A program made the translations under genes and the position numbers. The notes under the pieces were generated by a model. That model was not told the origin of the DNA and did no database searches. It saw only the letters and a list, made by a program, of their open reading frames with translations. Positions 6,159-11,915 of a stretch of 11,932 nucleotides of DNA are shown here, piece after piece. The DNA is from Candidatus Faecivivens stercorigallinarum (GTDB lineage: Bacteria > Bacillota > Clostridia > Oscillospirales > Ruminococcaceae), in the NCBI GenBank assembly GCA_018715465.1, contig DVLN01000095.1:1-11932 (forward strand), written 5' to 3'. Position 1 is the stretch's first letter; every line of letters begins with the position of its first letter.

Positions 6159-6240
6159 AGTAAATATTCAAGGGCTGTTTTGGTATATGCAGCCATATGC
6201 TTTTATATATGCCATAAATCTGATTTTGGGAGGGACAGCG

Positions 6241-6591
6241 ATGGATGTACGGGACGTAATGCGTGTTCTGGACGCCGAGTTGATCTGCGGTGAGGACAGT
6301 CTGGATACTGAGGTGCACGAGGCCTGCGGTTCCGATATGATGAGCGACGTACTGGCCTATGTCAAGGATCAGGCGGTGCTGCTGACCGGCCTGGTCAATA
6401 TCCAGACGGTGCGGACAGCCGATATGATGGATATGGTCTGTATCGTCTTTGTCCGCGGCAAAAAGCCGGACGAGGATATGATCGCGCTGGCAAAACGCCG
6501 GGGAATGGTCCTGCTGCGGACCGACCACCGGATGTTTACCGCCTGCGGGCTGCTGTGGGAGAATGGCCTGCGCGGAGGAAAATCGGTTTGA
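6241..6591 (+). CDS. DRTGG-domain protein, first of two
   Basis: 116-residue protein resembling the stand-alone DRTGG domain, named after a motif and found in HPr kinase N-termini, some phosphotransacetylases and CBS-type pyrophosphatases, where it serves in regulation or assembly. The recognisable stretch runs from about residue 27 to 105: ACGSDMMSDVLAYV, then a hydrophobic core strand and VLLRTDHRMF near the end. No kinase P-loop, enzyme motif, signal peptide or membrane helix is present. The ATG at 6241 has GGGAGGG 6 nt upstream; extending the frame to 6040 would run through the promoter. It is the first gene of the accessory operon, and its stop overlaps the start of the next gene in the sequence TTGA, so the two are translationally coupled. 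Its exact role is unknown. The pairing with a second, diverged copy at the fourth position suggests a heteromeric partner. Confidence 0.85.
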   Translation: MDVRDVMRVLDAELICGEDSLDTEVHEACGSDMMSDVLAYVKDQAVLLTGLVNIQTVRTADMMDMVCIVFVRGKKPDEDMIALAKRRGMVLLRTDHRMFTACGLLWENGLRGGKSV

Positions 6592-7010
6592 GCGGACTCA
6601 AGTGGACATTTGAAGTCGATGGCAGCGACTTCACCCGTGCCGGAGAGGCCTCTTCCAGCCTGAAAAAGAAACTGCGGGCACTGGGTGTCTCCCCGGACAT
6701 CATCCGCAGGGTCTCGATCGCTCTGTACGAAGGGGAAATCAATATGGTCATCCATGCCAACGGCGGGACGATTGACGTGGAAATGACCCCAGACCGGATC
6801 GACATGGTTTTAAAGGATACCGGCAAGGGCATCCCCGACATCGAACAGGCGATGCAGGCCGGTTGGTCGACTGCGGCGGACGAGGTGCGTTCGTTGGGGT
6901 TTGGCGCGGGGATGGGGCTGCCGAACATGAAAAAGAATACGGATGAAATGCGGATAGAATCGACGGTCGGCGTCGGTACGACGGTTTATATGACCATATA
7001 TCTGTCCTGA
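6588..7010 (+). CDS. RsbW/anti-sigma-type GHKL ATPase
   Basis: 140-residue ATP-binding protein of the anti-sigma-factor/serine-kinase type, the usual length. N-box-like ALYEGEINMVIHA (45-57, Asn52), G1 DTGKGIPD (77-84), G2 GFGAGMGLPNMK (104-115) and G3 GVGTTV (128-133) are all intact, so ATP binding is likely. Relatives phosphorylate an anti-sigma antagonist or bind a sigma factor, but neither a sigma factor nor a STAS protein is encoded nearby, so the partner is open; the adjacent DRTGG and hydrogenase-like proteins are candidates. Start: TTG at 6588 with GGAGGA 8 nt upstream, overlapping the previous stop as TTGA. A GTG at 6555 would add 11 residues without a suitable binding site. It is distinct from the GHKL protein in the hydrogenase operon, which has a longer tail and a kinase-like F-box. 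Confidence 0.88.
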   Translation: MSGLKWTFEVDGSDFTRAGEASSSLKKKLRALGVSPDIIRRVSIALYEGEINMVIHANGGTIDVEMTPDRIDMVLKDTGKGIPDIEQAMQAGWSTAADEVRSLGFGAGMGLPNMKKNTDEMRIESTVGVGTTVYMTIYLS

Positions 7011-7063
7011 TGGGCGGTGGCTGCCGCCGTCTGTGCATCCATCCGGGACAGGAGGTTTTTGGC

Positions 7064-8401
7064 ATGCAGGAGTTTTTTCACTCGGTAACGCTCGATCGCG
7101 ACAAATGTATGGGTTGTATCAACTGCATCAAGCGCTGTCCGACCGAAGCAATCCGGGTGCGTAATAAAAAGGCGTATATCATTGCCGAACGCTGCATCGA
7201 CTGCGGCGAGTGTATCCGTGTCTGTCCGCACCATGCAAAGCGGGCTACATATGACAGCCTGGATGTTCTGGACAGATATGCCTATACGGTTGCACTTCCC
7301 GCGCCTTCCTTTATGGCGCAGTTCAACAATCTGGAAGATATCGACGTGGTGCTCAATGCACTGGTCCGGTTCGGATTTGATGAAGTGTTTGAAGTTGCGA
7401 AGGCTGCCGAGATTGTCTCTGCCGCGACCCGGAAGCTGATGGAATCCCAGCGGCTGGAGCGTCCGGTCATCAGTTCGGCCTGCCCTGCGGTCACAAGGCT
7501 GATCCGGGTAAGGTTTCCCGGTCTGATCGACCATGTGCTGCCGCTTAACGCCCCGATCGAAGTCGCTGCGAGGATGGCCAAGCGTGGGGCCGCCCAAAAG
7601 ACCGGCCTGCCGATGGAACAGATCGGTGCGATTTTTATTTCTCCCTGTCCGGCAAAGGTCACCGCGACCAAGATGCCGCTCGGCACCGAAAAGAGCTGGG
7701 TCGACGGGGTGATCGCCGTCAAGGACATCTACCCGCGGCTGCTGCCGTTGATGAAGGACGCGGCGGCGGATGAAATTGAGATGCTGTCCGAGACTGGAAA
7801 GATCGGCATTTCCTGGGGAAGCAGCGGGGGCGAGTCCTCCGGGCTGATCAACGACAACTATCTTGCGGCCGATGGGATTGAGAATGTGATCCGGGTGCTG
7901 GAAGACCTGGAAGATGAAAAATTCCGGGATGTCGATTTTATCGAGCTCAACGCCTGTTCGGGCGGCTGTGTCGGCGGGGTGCTCAACGTCGAGAACCCCT
8001 ATGTCGCCAAAACCAAGCTGTACCGGATTCGCAAACATCTGCCGGTCAGCCTCAACCATCTCGAGGACGCTGATCTTGCCGACCCGCAGCTGGCGGAAGA
8101 CCTGAAATGGGATACCCCGCTGGAGTTTGTGCCGGTGCTCAAGCTGGATGAGAATATGTGGCAGGCAATGCAGAAGATGGAACAGGCGGAAGAGATCTGC
8201 AACTCACTGGAGGGGCTGGACTGCGGTTCCTGCGGCGCGCCTTCCTGCCGTGCGCTGGCGGAGGATGTTGTCCGCGGGCTGGCGACGGTGGATGACTGTG
8301 TCTTCCGTTTGAAATCCAAATATGGATATGTCCCCGCGCCGTTCCGCAGTGAACAGCCAGGGGCTGCCGGACAGTTGGACGGAGAGGAGGAAAAAATGTG
8401 A
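7064..8401 (+). CDS. HsfB-like ferredoxin/[FeFe]-hydrogenase-domain protein with C-terminal 4Fe-4S domain
   Basis: 445 residues. Two 4Fe-4S ferredoxin motifs (C15/18/21/25 and C44/47/50/54) lead into a hydrogenase large-subunit-like domain (about 74-325), and a small C-terminal 4Fe-4S domain of the Fes type has C387-x2-C390-x4-C395 and C412. The hydrogenase-like part keeps the APS loop (80-82), all four H-cluster cysteines (C140 in SSACPAV, C195 in SPCPAK, C298 and C302 in CSGGC) and K198. It has Ala139 where the proton-relay Cys sits, Ser193 and Asn296 where CpI has Met353 and Met497, and no HydA small-subunit tail. Such changes are typical of putative sensory [FeFe] proteins rather than high-turnover enzymes. 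The ATG at 7064 has AGGAGG upstream; an ATG at 7010 has none. I infer an H2/redox sensor or a low-activity electron-transfer protein. The stop overlaps the next start as GTGA. Confidence 0.9.
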   Translation: MQEFFHSVTLDRDKCMGCINCIKRCPTEAIRVRNKKAYIIAERCIDCGECIRVCPHHAKRATYDSLDVLDRYAYTVALPAPSFMAQFNNLEDIDVVLNALVRFGFDEVFEVAKAAEIVSAATRKLMESQRLERPVISSACPAVTRLIRVRFPGLIDHVLPLNAPIEVAARMAKRGAAQKTGLPMEQIGAIFISPCPAKVTATKMPLGTEKSWVDGVIAVKDIYPRLLPLMKDAAADEIEMLSETGKIGISWGSSGGESSGLINDNYLAADGIENVIRVLEDLEDEKFRDVDFIELNACSGGCVGGVLNVENPYVAKTKLYRIRKHLPVSLNHLEDADLADPQLAEDLKWDTPLEFVPVLKLDENMWQAMQKMEQAEEICNSLEGLDCGSCGAPSCRALAEDVVRGLATVDDCVFRLKSKYGYVPAPFRSEQPGAAGQLDGEEEKM

Positions 8402-8736
8402 CGCCGGTTGAATTTGCGAACAAATACGGCCTTCGGGTGGTCGAACCCGGCTGCGGGGAAGAACGCCAGATCGAGGGGGCTTACTGCGGAGATCTGCTGA
8501 GTATGGTGATGGGGCGTGCAAAGGAAAACGACGCCTTTGTCACTGTGATGGCGAATGTCAATACCATTGCGGTTGCGGTGCTGGCAGACGTCGCCTGTGT
8601 CATCCTCTGCGAAGGAATCCATTTCGATGAGATGAGCTTGACCCGTGCCAGCCAGCAGGAGGTCTGTGTGCTGGAAAGCGACGAACCGGCCTTCCGGGTC
8701 GCCCTTAAGCTCGGAAAGGAGCTGGGGCTTTGCTGA
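8398..8736 (+). CDS. Second DRTGG-type protein
   Basis: 112-residue protein that looks like a diverged copy of the first gene of the operon: GAYCGDLLSMVMGRAKENDA aligns with the first protein's ACGSDMMSDVLAYVKDQA, followed by a similar hydrophobic core (AVAVLADVACVILCEG) and a closing CVLESDEPAFRVAL segment. Members of this group are often labelled DRTGG-domain or serine-kinase-like proteins, but no ATP-binding motif is visible here. The GTG at 8398 is supported by GGAGAGGAGG 7 nt upstream and overlaps the preceding stop by 4 nt. The end overlaps the next gene by 7 nt. The position after the hydrogenase-like protein suggests a signalling or complex-assembly role, by inference only. Five cysteines are scattered and form no cluster motif. 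Confidence 0.82.
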   Translation: MTPVEFANKYGLRVVEPGCGEERQIEGAYCGDLLSMVMGRAKENDAFVTVMANVNTIAVAVLADVACVILCEGIHFDEMSLTRASQQEVCVLESDEPAFRVALKLGKELGLC

Positions 8737-9446
8737 TCCCGTATGACCTGCATATCCACTCCTGCCTGTCGCCCTGCGGGGAAGAAGAGATGACCCCCAA
8801 CAATATTGTCGGGATGGCGCAGCTGCTGGAATTGGGGATGATTGCGGTTGCTGACCACAATACCGCCCGTCAGCTGCCCGCCATTGAGCAGCTGGCCGGT
8901 GAAGCGGGGATTCTGCTGGTTCCGGCCATCGAGGTTACGACGGCGGAGGAAGCGCATGTGCTCTCCCTTTTTCCCGATGTCCCGTCGGCACTGGAGATGG
9001 GGGAACTGCTGTATGAGGCACTGCCCCCGGTCAAAAACCGCCCGGATATCTTCGGGACCCAGGTGATCATGGACGCGGAGGATACGCCGGTCGGGGAGCT
9101 GGACAAGCTGCTGATCAACGCGACCAGGCTGTCGATCGGGGAGGTTTTCCGCGAGGTGCGGGCACTGGGCGGGGTACCGGTCCCGGCCCATGTCGATAAA
9201 TCCGCCTATTCGGTCATCTCCAGCCTTGGCATGATTCCGCCTGAACTGGAGGCAAGGACGGTCGAAATCAGCCCGCAGGGAATCCAGCGGGGATTTGTGC
9301 TGCCCGAGCGGGAGAAATACCGGGTCATCAGCGATTCGGACGCCCACGCGCTGGAAATTATGTCGATGCACAGCCCCTGTACGATGGAGCTGGCGGAATG
9401 TTCGGTCGAGGCGGTGCTGGATTATTTGCGCCGCGGGGTGGGATGA
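8730..9446 (+). CDS. PHP-domain metal-dependent phosphoesterase
   Basis: 238-residue PHP-family protein of the size of stand-alone PHP phosphoesterases. The metal-binding motifs are present in order: DLHIH (6-10), ADHN (41-44), E68, H76, PAHVDK with H154, and SDSDAHA with D204 and H206. These should bind two or three metal ions and hydrolyse a phosphoester. Known relatives act on nucleotides, RNA ends, histidinol phosphate or protein phosphotyrosine, so the substrate is not given by the family. The neighbours (two ATPase/kinase-like proteins, two DRTGG proteins) make a phosphoprotein or signalling nucleotide a reasonable guess. Start: TTG at 8730 with AAAGGAG 8 nt upstream, overlapping the previous stop. 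It is the last gene before a strong terminator. The protein is cytoplasmic, with no signal or membrane segment. Confidence 0.92.
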   Translation: MLIPYDLHIHSCLSPCGEEEMTPNNIVGMAQLLELGMIAVADHNTARQLPAIEQLAGEAGILLVPAIEVTTAEEAHVLSLFPDVPSALEMGELLYEALPPVKNRPDIFGTQVIMDAEDTPVGELDKLLINATRLSIGEVFREVRALGGVPVPAHVDKSAYSVISSLGMIPPELEARTVEISPQGIQRGFVLPEREKYRVISDSDAHALEIMSMHSPCTMELAECSVEAVLDYLRRGVG

Positions 9447-9479
9447 CCGCCTGCCTGGGCTGCAAGCAGGCTGCAAGAT

Positions 9480-9522
9480 AAAATAAACGGGAACATCTGC
9501 GCGATGCTCCCGTTTTTGTTTT
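9480..9522. terminator. Bidirectional terminator between convergent operons
   Basis: A 7-bp stem AACGGGA / TCCCGTT (9486-9492 and 9508-9514), prolonged past one mismatch by CATC / GATG, ends in TTTGTTTT on the plus strand. On the minus strand it is followed by TATTTTAT. It serves the accessory operon and, 23 nt beyond its stop codon, the symporter gene. Confidence 0.85.
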
Positions 9523-9544
9523 GTGCGGATGGAAAACGCTTTTG

Positions 9545-10948
9545 TCATTTCTGCTGCATCAGATTTTGGACCCTTGGGTCGTCCGGGTACCGCTCTGCGT
9601 CGGCGGCAGACTGCCGGCCCCGGCTGATGCGGGAGACCAGCCCGGACAGGGCCAGCAGTGCAATCAGGTTGGGCAGGGCCATCAGACCGTTGAACAGGTC
9701 GGACAGGTTCCAGACCAGGTCGACCTTCAGCACCGAACCCACCAGCACGAACAGCGCAACAATACACCCGTATACCGGGACGGCTTTCCGGCCGAACAGG
9801 GCGCGGATGTTGACTTCACCAAAGAAATACCAGCCGATGATGGTGGAAAAGGCAAAAAACAGCATGCAGATCGCGACAAAGATGTTGCCGAAGGAACCAA
9901 AAGCCTGGTTGAACGCCATCTGTGCCAGCGTGGTTGCCGTCCCGCCGCTGCTCAGCATGCCGGAGGTCAGAATGACCAGCGCGGTCAGCGTCAGGACAAT
10001 AAAGGTGTCGATGAATACCCCGATCATCGCGATATACCCCTGGTCCTCGGGTTTTTCCACCTTGGCCAGCGCGTGGGCGTGCGGCGTACTGCCCATACCG
10101 GCTTCGTTGGAAAACAGCCCTCGCGCAATTCCGTACCGCATCGCCTGCCGGACTGTGACGCCTGCAACACCGCCTGCCATCGCCTGGGGCTGGAAAGCCA
10201 GTACAAAGATCTGCTGAAAAGCTGTTCCGACCATCTCGTGGTTGATGGCAATAATGATCAGGCATCCGACAATGTAAAATGCCGCCATCACCGGCACCAG
10301 TTTTTCGGTGACCGAAGCCAGACGCTTAATCCCGCCCAGAAAGATGAATCCGGCAATGACCGCAACAACTACCCCGGTTACAAACGGATGGATGCCAAAA
10401 GCATTCTTAAAAGCACTCCCGATCGAATTGGACTGTACCATGTTCCCCATAAATCCCAATGCCAGAATCAGCGCAATTGAGAAAAAGGTGCTCAGTATCC
10501 TTCCAAACCGCCCCCTGAACGCGGCGCGGATATAATAGATCGGCCCGCCGGTGATCTGGCCGCCCTGGACAGTGCGGAATTTCTGGGCCAGCACCGCTTC
10601 ACTGTAGATGGTCGCCATCCCGAAAAATGCGCTCACCCACATCCAGAAGATCGCGCCCGGTCCGCCAGAGACCAGAGCGGTCGCGCAGCCGGTGATATTT
10701 CCAGTGCCGACCTGTGCGGCAATCGCGGTGGTCAGCGCCTGGAAAGAACTCATCCCCCGATGGTCCGCCTTTTTGCCCTTGAGGCTGAAACCGGAGAACA
10801 TCTGCCGGATACCCGCCCCGAATTTGCGCAGCTGGATAAAGCGCAGCCGGACGGTAAAGTAGATCCCCGTCCCGCACAGCAGATACAGCAGGATGTTGTC
10901 CCAAAAAAAATCTTTGATCAGTTTGACAATATTTGCAGCCTGTTCCAT
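9545..10948 (-). CDS. AGCS-family sodium:alanine/glycine symporter
   Basis: 467-residue integral membrane protein of the alanine-or-glycine:cation symporter family (normal length about 450-550), importing a small neutral amino acid with Na+ or H+. It has around ten hydrophobic segments. The family signature GTGNITGCATALVSGGPGA is followed by FWMW, and ARGLFSNEAGMGSTPHA carries the conserved NEAGMGS loop. The C-terminus is a short hydrophilic tail. The ATG at 10948 is chosen because AAAGGAG lies 8-9 nt upstream; an ATG at 10978 would place that binding site inside the gene. The glycine riboswitch in the leader makes glycine (with or without alanine) the likely substrate or signal. It is monocistronic, convergent with the accessory operon, and seems functionally separate from the hydrogenase genes. 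Confidence 0.95.
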   Translation of the reverse strand: MEQAANIVKLIKDFFWDNILLYLLCGTGIYFTVRLRFIQLRKFGAGIRQMFSGFSLKGKKADHRGMSSFQALTTAIAAQVGTGNITGCATALVSGGPGAIFWMWVSAFFGMATIYSEAVLAQKFRTVQGGQITGGPIYYIRAAFRGRFGRILSTFFSIALILALGFMGNMVQSNSIGSAFKNAFGIHPFVTGVVVAVIAGFIFLGGIKRLASVTEKLVPVMAAFYIVGCLIIIAINHEMVGTAFQQIFVLAFQPQAMAGGVAGVTVRQAMRYGIARGLFSNEAGMGSTPHAHALAKVEKPEDQGYIAMIGVFIDTFIVLTLTALVILTSGMLSSGGTATTLAQMAFNQAFGSFGNIFVAICMLFFAFSTIIGWYFFGEVNIRALFGRKAVPVYGCIVALFVLVGSVLKVDLVWNLSDLFNGLMALPNLIALLALSGLVSRISRGRQSAADAERYPDDPRVQNLMQQK

Positions 10949-10954
10949 TTGACT

Positions 10955-11031
10955 TTCTCCTTTGATGTCGTAGTCCAAATCAGTGGCCCGGTATAAAGGA
11001 GAAGCCGGGTAACGTCATCCGTCACCCGGCT
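10955..11031 (-). promoter_or_regulatory. Candidate expression platform: hairpin plus RBS-sequestering helix
   Basis: In the symporter leader, AGCCGGGT / ACCCGGCT (arms 11024-11031 and 11003-11010) forms an 8-bp hairpin with an inner ACG/CGT helix. It is followed at once by TTCTCCTTT (10995-11003), a perfect 9-nt complement of the symporter's ribosome binding site AAAGGAGAA (10955-10963). The hairpin could be a weak terminator, since its tail TCTCCTTT is only moderately U-rich. The second helix would block translation directly. Both lie downstream of the glycine aptamer, where an expression platform belongs. Confidence 0.55.
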
Positions 11032-11054
11032 CTGAAAATGACCATGCAAGCAAA

Positions 11055-11091
11055 AGCTGTCTGTCCTGCATTTCCGTATCGGCATACAGCT
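11055..11091 (-). other. Aptamer-like remnant downstream of the glycine riboswitch
   Basis: In the leader RNA, AGCTGT (11086-11091) can pair with ACAGCT (11055-11060). The enclosed bases include GCCGATACGGAAAT and AGGACAGACAG, echoing the GCCGAAGG and AAGGACAGAG elements of the intact aptamer about 20 nt upstream, but the rest of the aptamer is missing. This fits the reduced partner (ghost) aptamers described for singlet glycine riboswitches. Confidence 0.35.
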
Positions 11092-11110
11092 GTTTCTCAT
11101 GTCCTTTTCC

Positions 11111-11190
11111 GCTCTGTCCTTTTGCCTGAGAGATTGGCGGGACTCCCGCTTTACACCTTCGGCACCCGGTCAGCCGGGATTCTCCAGAGC
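11111..11190 (-). promoter_or_regulatory. Glycine riboswitch aptamer (gcvT-type element)
   Basis: On the minus strand the hallmarks occur in order: P1 GCTCT (11186-11190) then GGAGA (11181-11185); a CCCGG...CCGGG helix; GCCGAAGG (11156-11163); a GCGGGA...TCCCGC helix; CTCAGGCAAAAGGACAG (11114-11130); and the closing P1 strand AGAGC (11111-11115). This is the conserved glycine-binding aptamer. One full aptamer is present rather than the common tandem pair. The gene behind it is a symporter for small neutral amino acids, so glycine probably adjusts its expression; on or off cannot be told with certainty. Confidence 0.95.
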
Positions 11191-11196
11191 CGTGTC

Positions 11197-11248
11197 CATC
11201 CGTTTATATGCTGTCCGGTTAAAAGCCCGGCGGCAGCCTGAACGGATG
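11197..11248 (-). other. Long hairpin at the 5' end of the symporter leader
   Basis: Perfect 8-bp stem CATCCGTT / AACGGATG (arms 11241-11248 and 11197-11204) in the RNA, with inner GCTG/CAGC and CCGG/CCGG helices. It starts about 24 nt after the predicted transcription start and ends just before aptamer P1. It may be an upstream ghost aptamer or a leader-stabilising stem. Confidence 0.45.
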
Positions 11249-11278
11249 TTATTTTCCCTGATTCAGTCAATGTACAAT

Positions 11279-11307
11279 AGAATAGCATATCCGCGTATAA
11301 AAGTCAA
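11279..11307 (-). promoter_or_regulatory. Promoter of the symporter leader
   Basis: On the minus strand TTGACT (11302-11307), a 17-nt spacer and TATTCT (11279-11284), preceded by TG one base upstream (extended -10). Transcription would begin near 11272, about 320 nt before the symporter ATG, so the full riboswitch is in the transcript. Confidence 0.7.
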
Positions 11308-11382
11308 GTGTATTTTAACGAAGGACATAGCAAGCTGTATCTGTTTCTGGTTCGGAACAGGGGAGCGCTCGACAGTCGCTGT

Positions 11383-11408
11383 AAAGTTTGTATGCCTGCA
11401 CAAACTTT
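11383..11408. repeat. Perfect inverted repeat of unknown role
   Basis: AAAGTTTGT and ACAAACTTT (9 bp each) flank an 8-nt spacer. It lies upstream of the symporter promoter and downstream of the lipoprotein terminator. Read on the plus strand it is followed by TT, but no plus-strand gene precedes it. It could be an operator or a hairpin; nothing decides between them. The rest of 11309-11455 shows no gene. Confidence 0.4.
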
Positions 11409-11455
11409 TTGCCGGATCTTTGTCATATTGTTTCGGTGTATCGAAGGTGGAACGC

Positions 11456-11491
11456 ATAAAACAACGGGCGCACCGGAAAGATGCACCCGTT
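11456..11491 (-). terminator. Terminator of the lipoprotein gene
   Basis: A 10-bp stem AACGGGTGCA / TGCGCCCGTT with one T-G pair (arms 11482-11491 and 11463-11472) lies 10 nt after the stop and is followed on the minus strand by GTTTTAT. Confidence 0.8.
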
Positions 11492-11501
11492 GGTTGTCTG
11501 C

Positions 11502-11915
11502 TTATGAAAGGTAACTTTGATACAGGCTTTCCGCCCATTCCAGTATGCTGTCATAGGGGACGCCCCCTTCCGGCAGATAGGTGGTTCCATCGGCCGACAG
11601 CGAAGAGCTGCCGAACAGGATGACAATTTCCTGGCTGTCCAGTACCTTTTCATGTGGGTTATAACTAAAACGATAAATCCATTCCTCGTCAAACGTCTGG
11701 TCTGACGGCTGGATGCGCATATCGGCAATTGCGGTTACAGAGCCGGTATTGTCCACAAAAATCGGTTCTTTATTCTGCTGTGCGGATTCCAGTTTGACAA
11801 CAGGCGCACTGCGGACCTGTTCCCAGATGTCGTCTGTTTGAACCGCCTGATTGCAGGAAGACAGGGTAAAACTTGCGATGAAAATGAGACACAGGATCAT
11901 CCAGATTTTCTTCAT
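11502..11915 (-). CDS. Small predicted lipoprotein of unknown function
   Basis: 137-residue protein with a clear lipoprotein signal: MKK, a hydrophobic stretch (residues 4-17) and the lipobox LSSC with Cys21, so the mature part (about 117 residues) would be anchored outside the membrane by a lipid on that cysteine. The mature region is soluble and mildly acidic, with predicted beta-rich segments (KEPIFVDNTGSVTAIADM; EIVILFGSSSLSADGTTYL) and no cysteine after the anchor. I do not recognise a domain. The ATG at 11915 has AAAGGAGA 6-7 nt upstream. It is the last gene of its transcript; the promoter and any partners lie beyond the right edge. No functional tie to the symporter or hydrogenase genes is visible. 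Confidence 0.82.
   Translation of the reverse strand: MKKIWMILCLIFIASFTLSSCNQAVQTDDIWEQVRSAPVVKLESAQQNKEPIFVDNTGSVTAIADMRIQPSDQTFDEEWIYRFSYNPHEKVLDSQEIVILFGSSSLSADGTTYLPEGGVPYDSILEWAESLYQSYLS

Larger units (their letters stand above)
6059..6196. repeat. Three copies of a TGCATAYACC-like motif in the divergent control region
   Basis: Copy A (plus, 6059-6074) reads ATGGCTGCATACAACC. Copy B (plus, 6131-6140) reads TGCATATACC and overlaps the -35 of the plus-strand promoter. Copy C (minus, 6196 to 6182) reads ATGGCTGCATATACC and combines the features of A and B. A and C share 11 identical bases in opposite orientation; B and C share 10. The placement around both divergent promoters suggests binding sites of one regulator. 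No regulator is identified. Confidence 0.45.

Noticed and set aside
6040..6240. N-terminal extension of the first DRTGG protein back to 6040
   Set aside because: It would run through the promoter and leader, is AT-rich and has no binding site. The ATG at 6241 has GGGAGGG at proper spacing and matches the domain start.
7013..7028. GGCGG/CCGCC hairpin in the gap before the HsfB-like gene
   Set aside because: It is only 5 bp with no U-run and sits 36 nt before a normal start. Such stems are common in GC-rich DNA, so I did not call a terminator or attenuator.
9457..9477. Direct repeat of GGCTGCAAG after the PHP gene
   Set aside because: Two 9-bp copies two bases apart, with no further copies, no flanking duplication and no sign of a mobile element or CRISPR structure.
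6986..9767. Long minus-strand frames opposite the HsfB-like and PHP genes
   Set aside because: They are shadows of well-supported plus-strand genes and have no motifs. The frame ending in 8481-9767 also crosses the bidirectional terminator.
11263..11538. 91-codon minus-strand frame overlapping the lipoprotein end and the symporter promoter
   Set aside because: It covers a terminator and a promoter, has no binding site and no domain.
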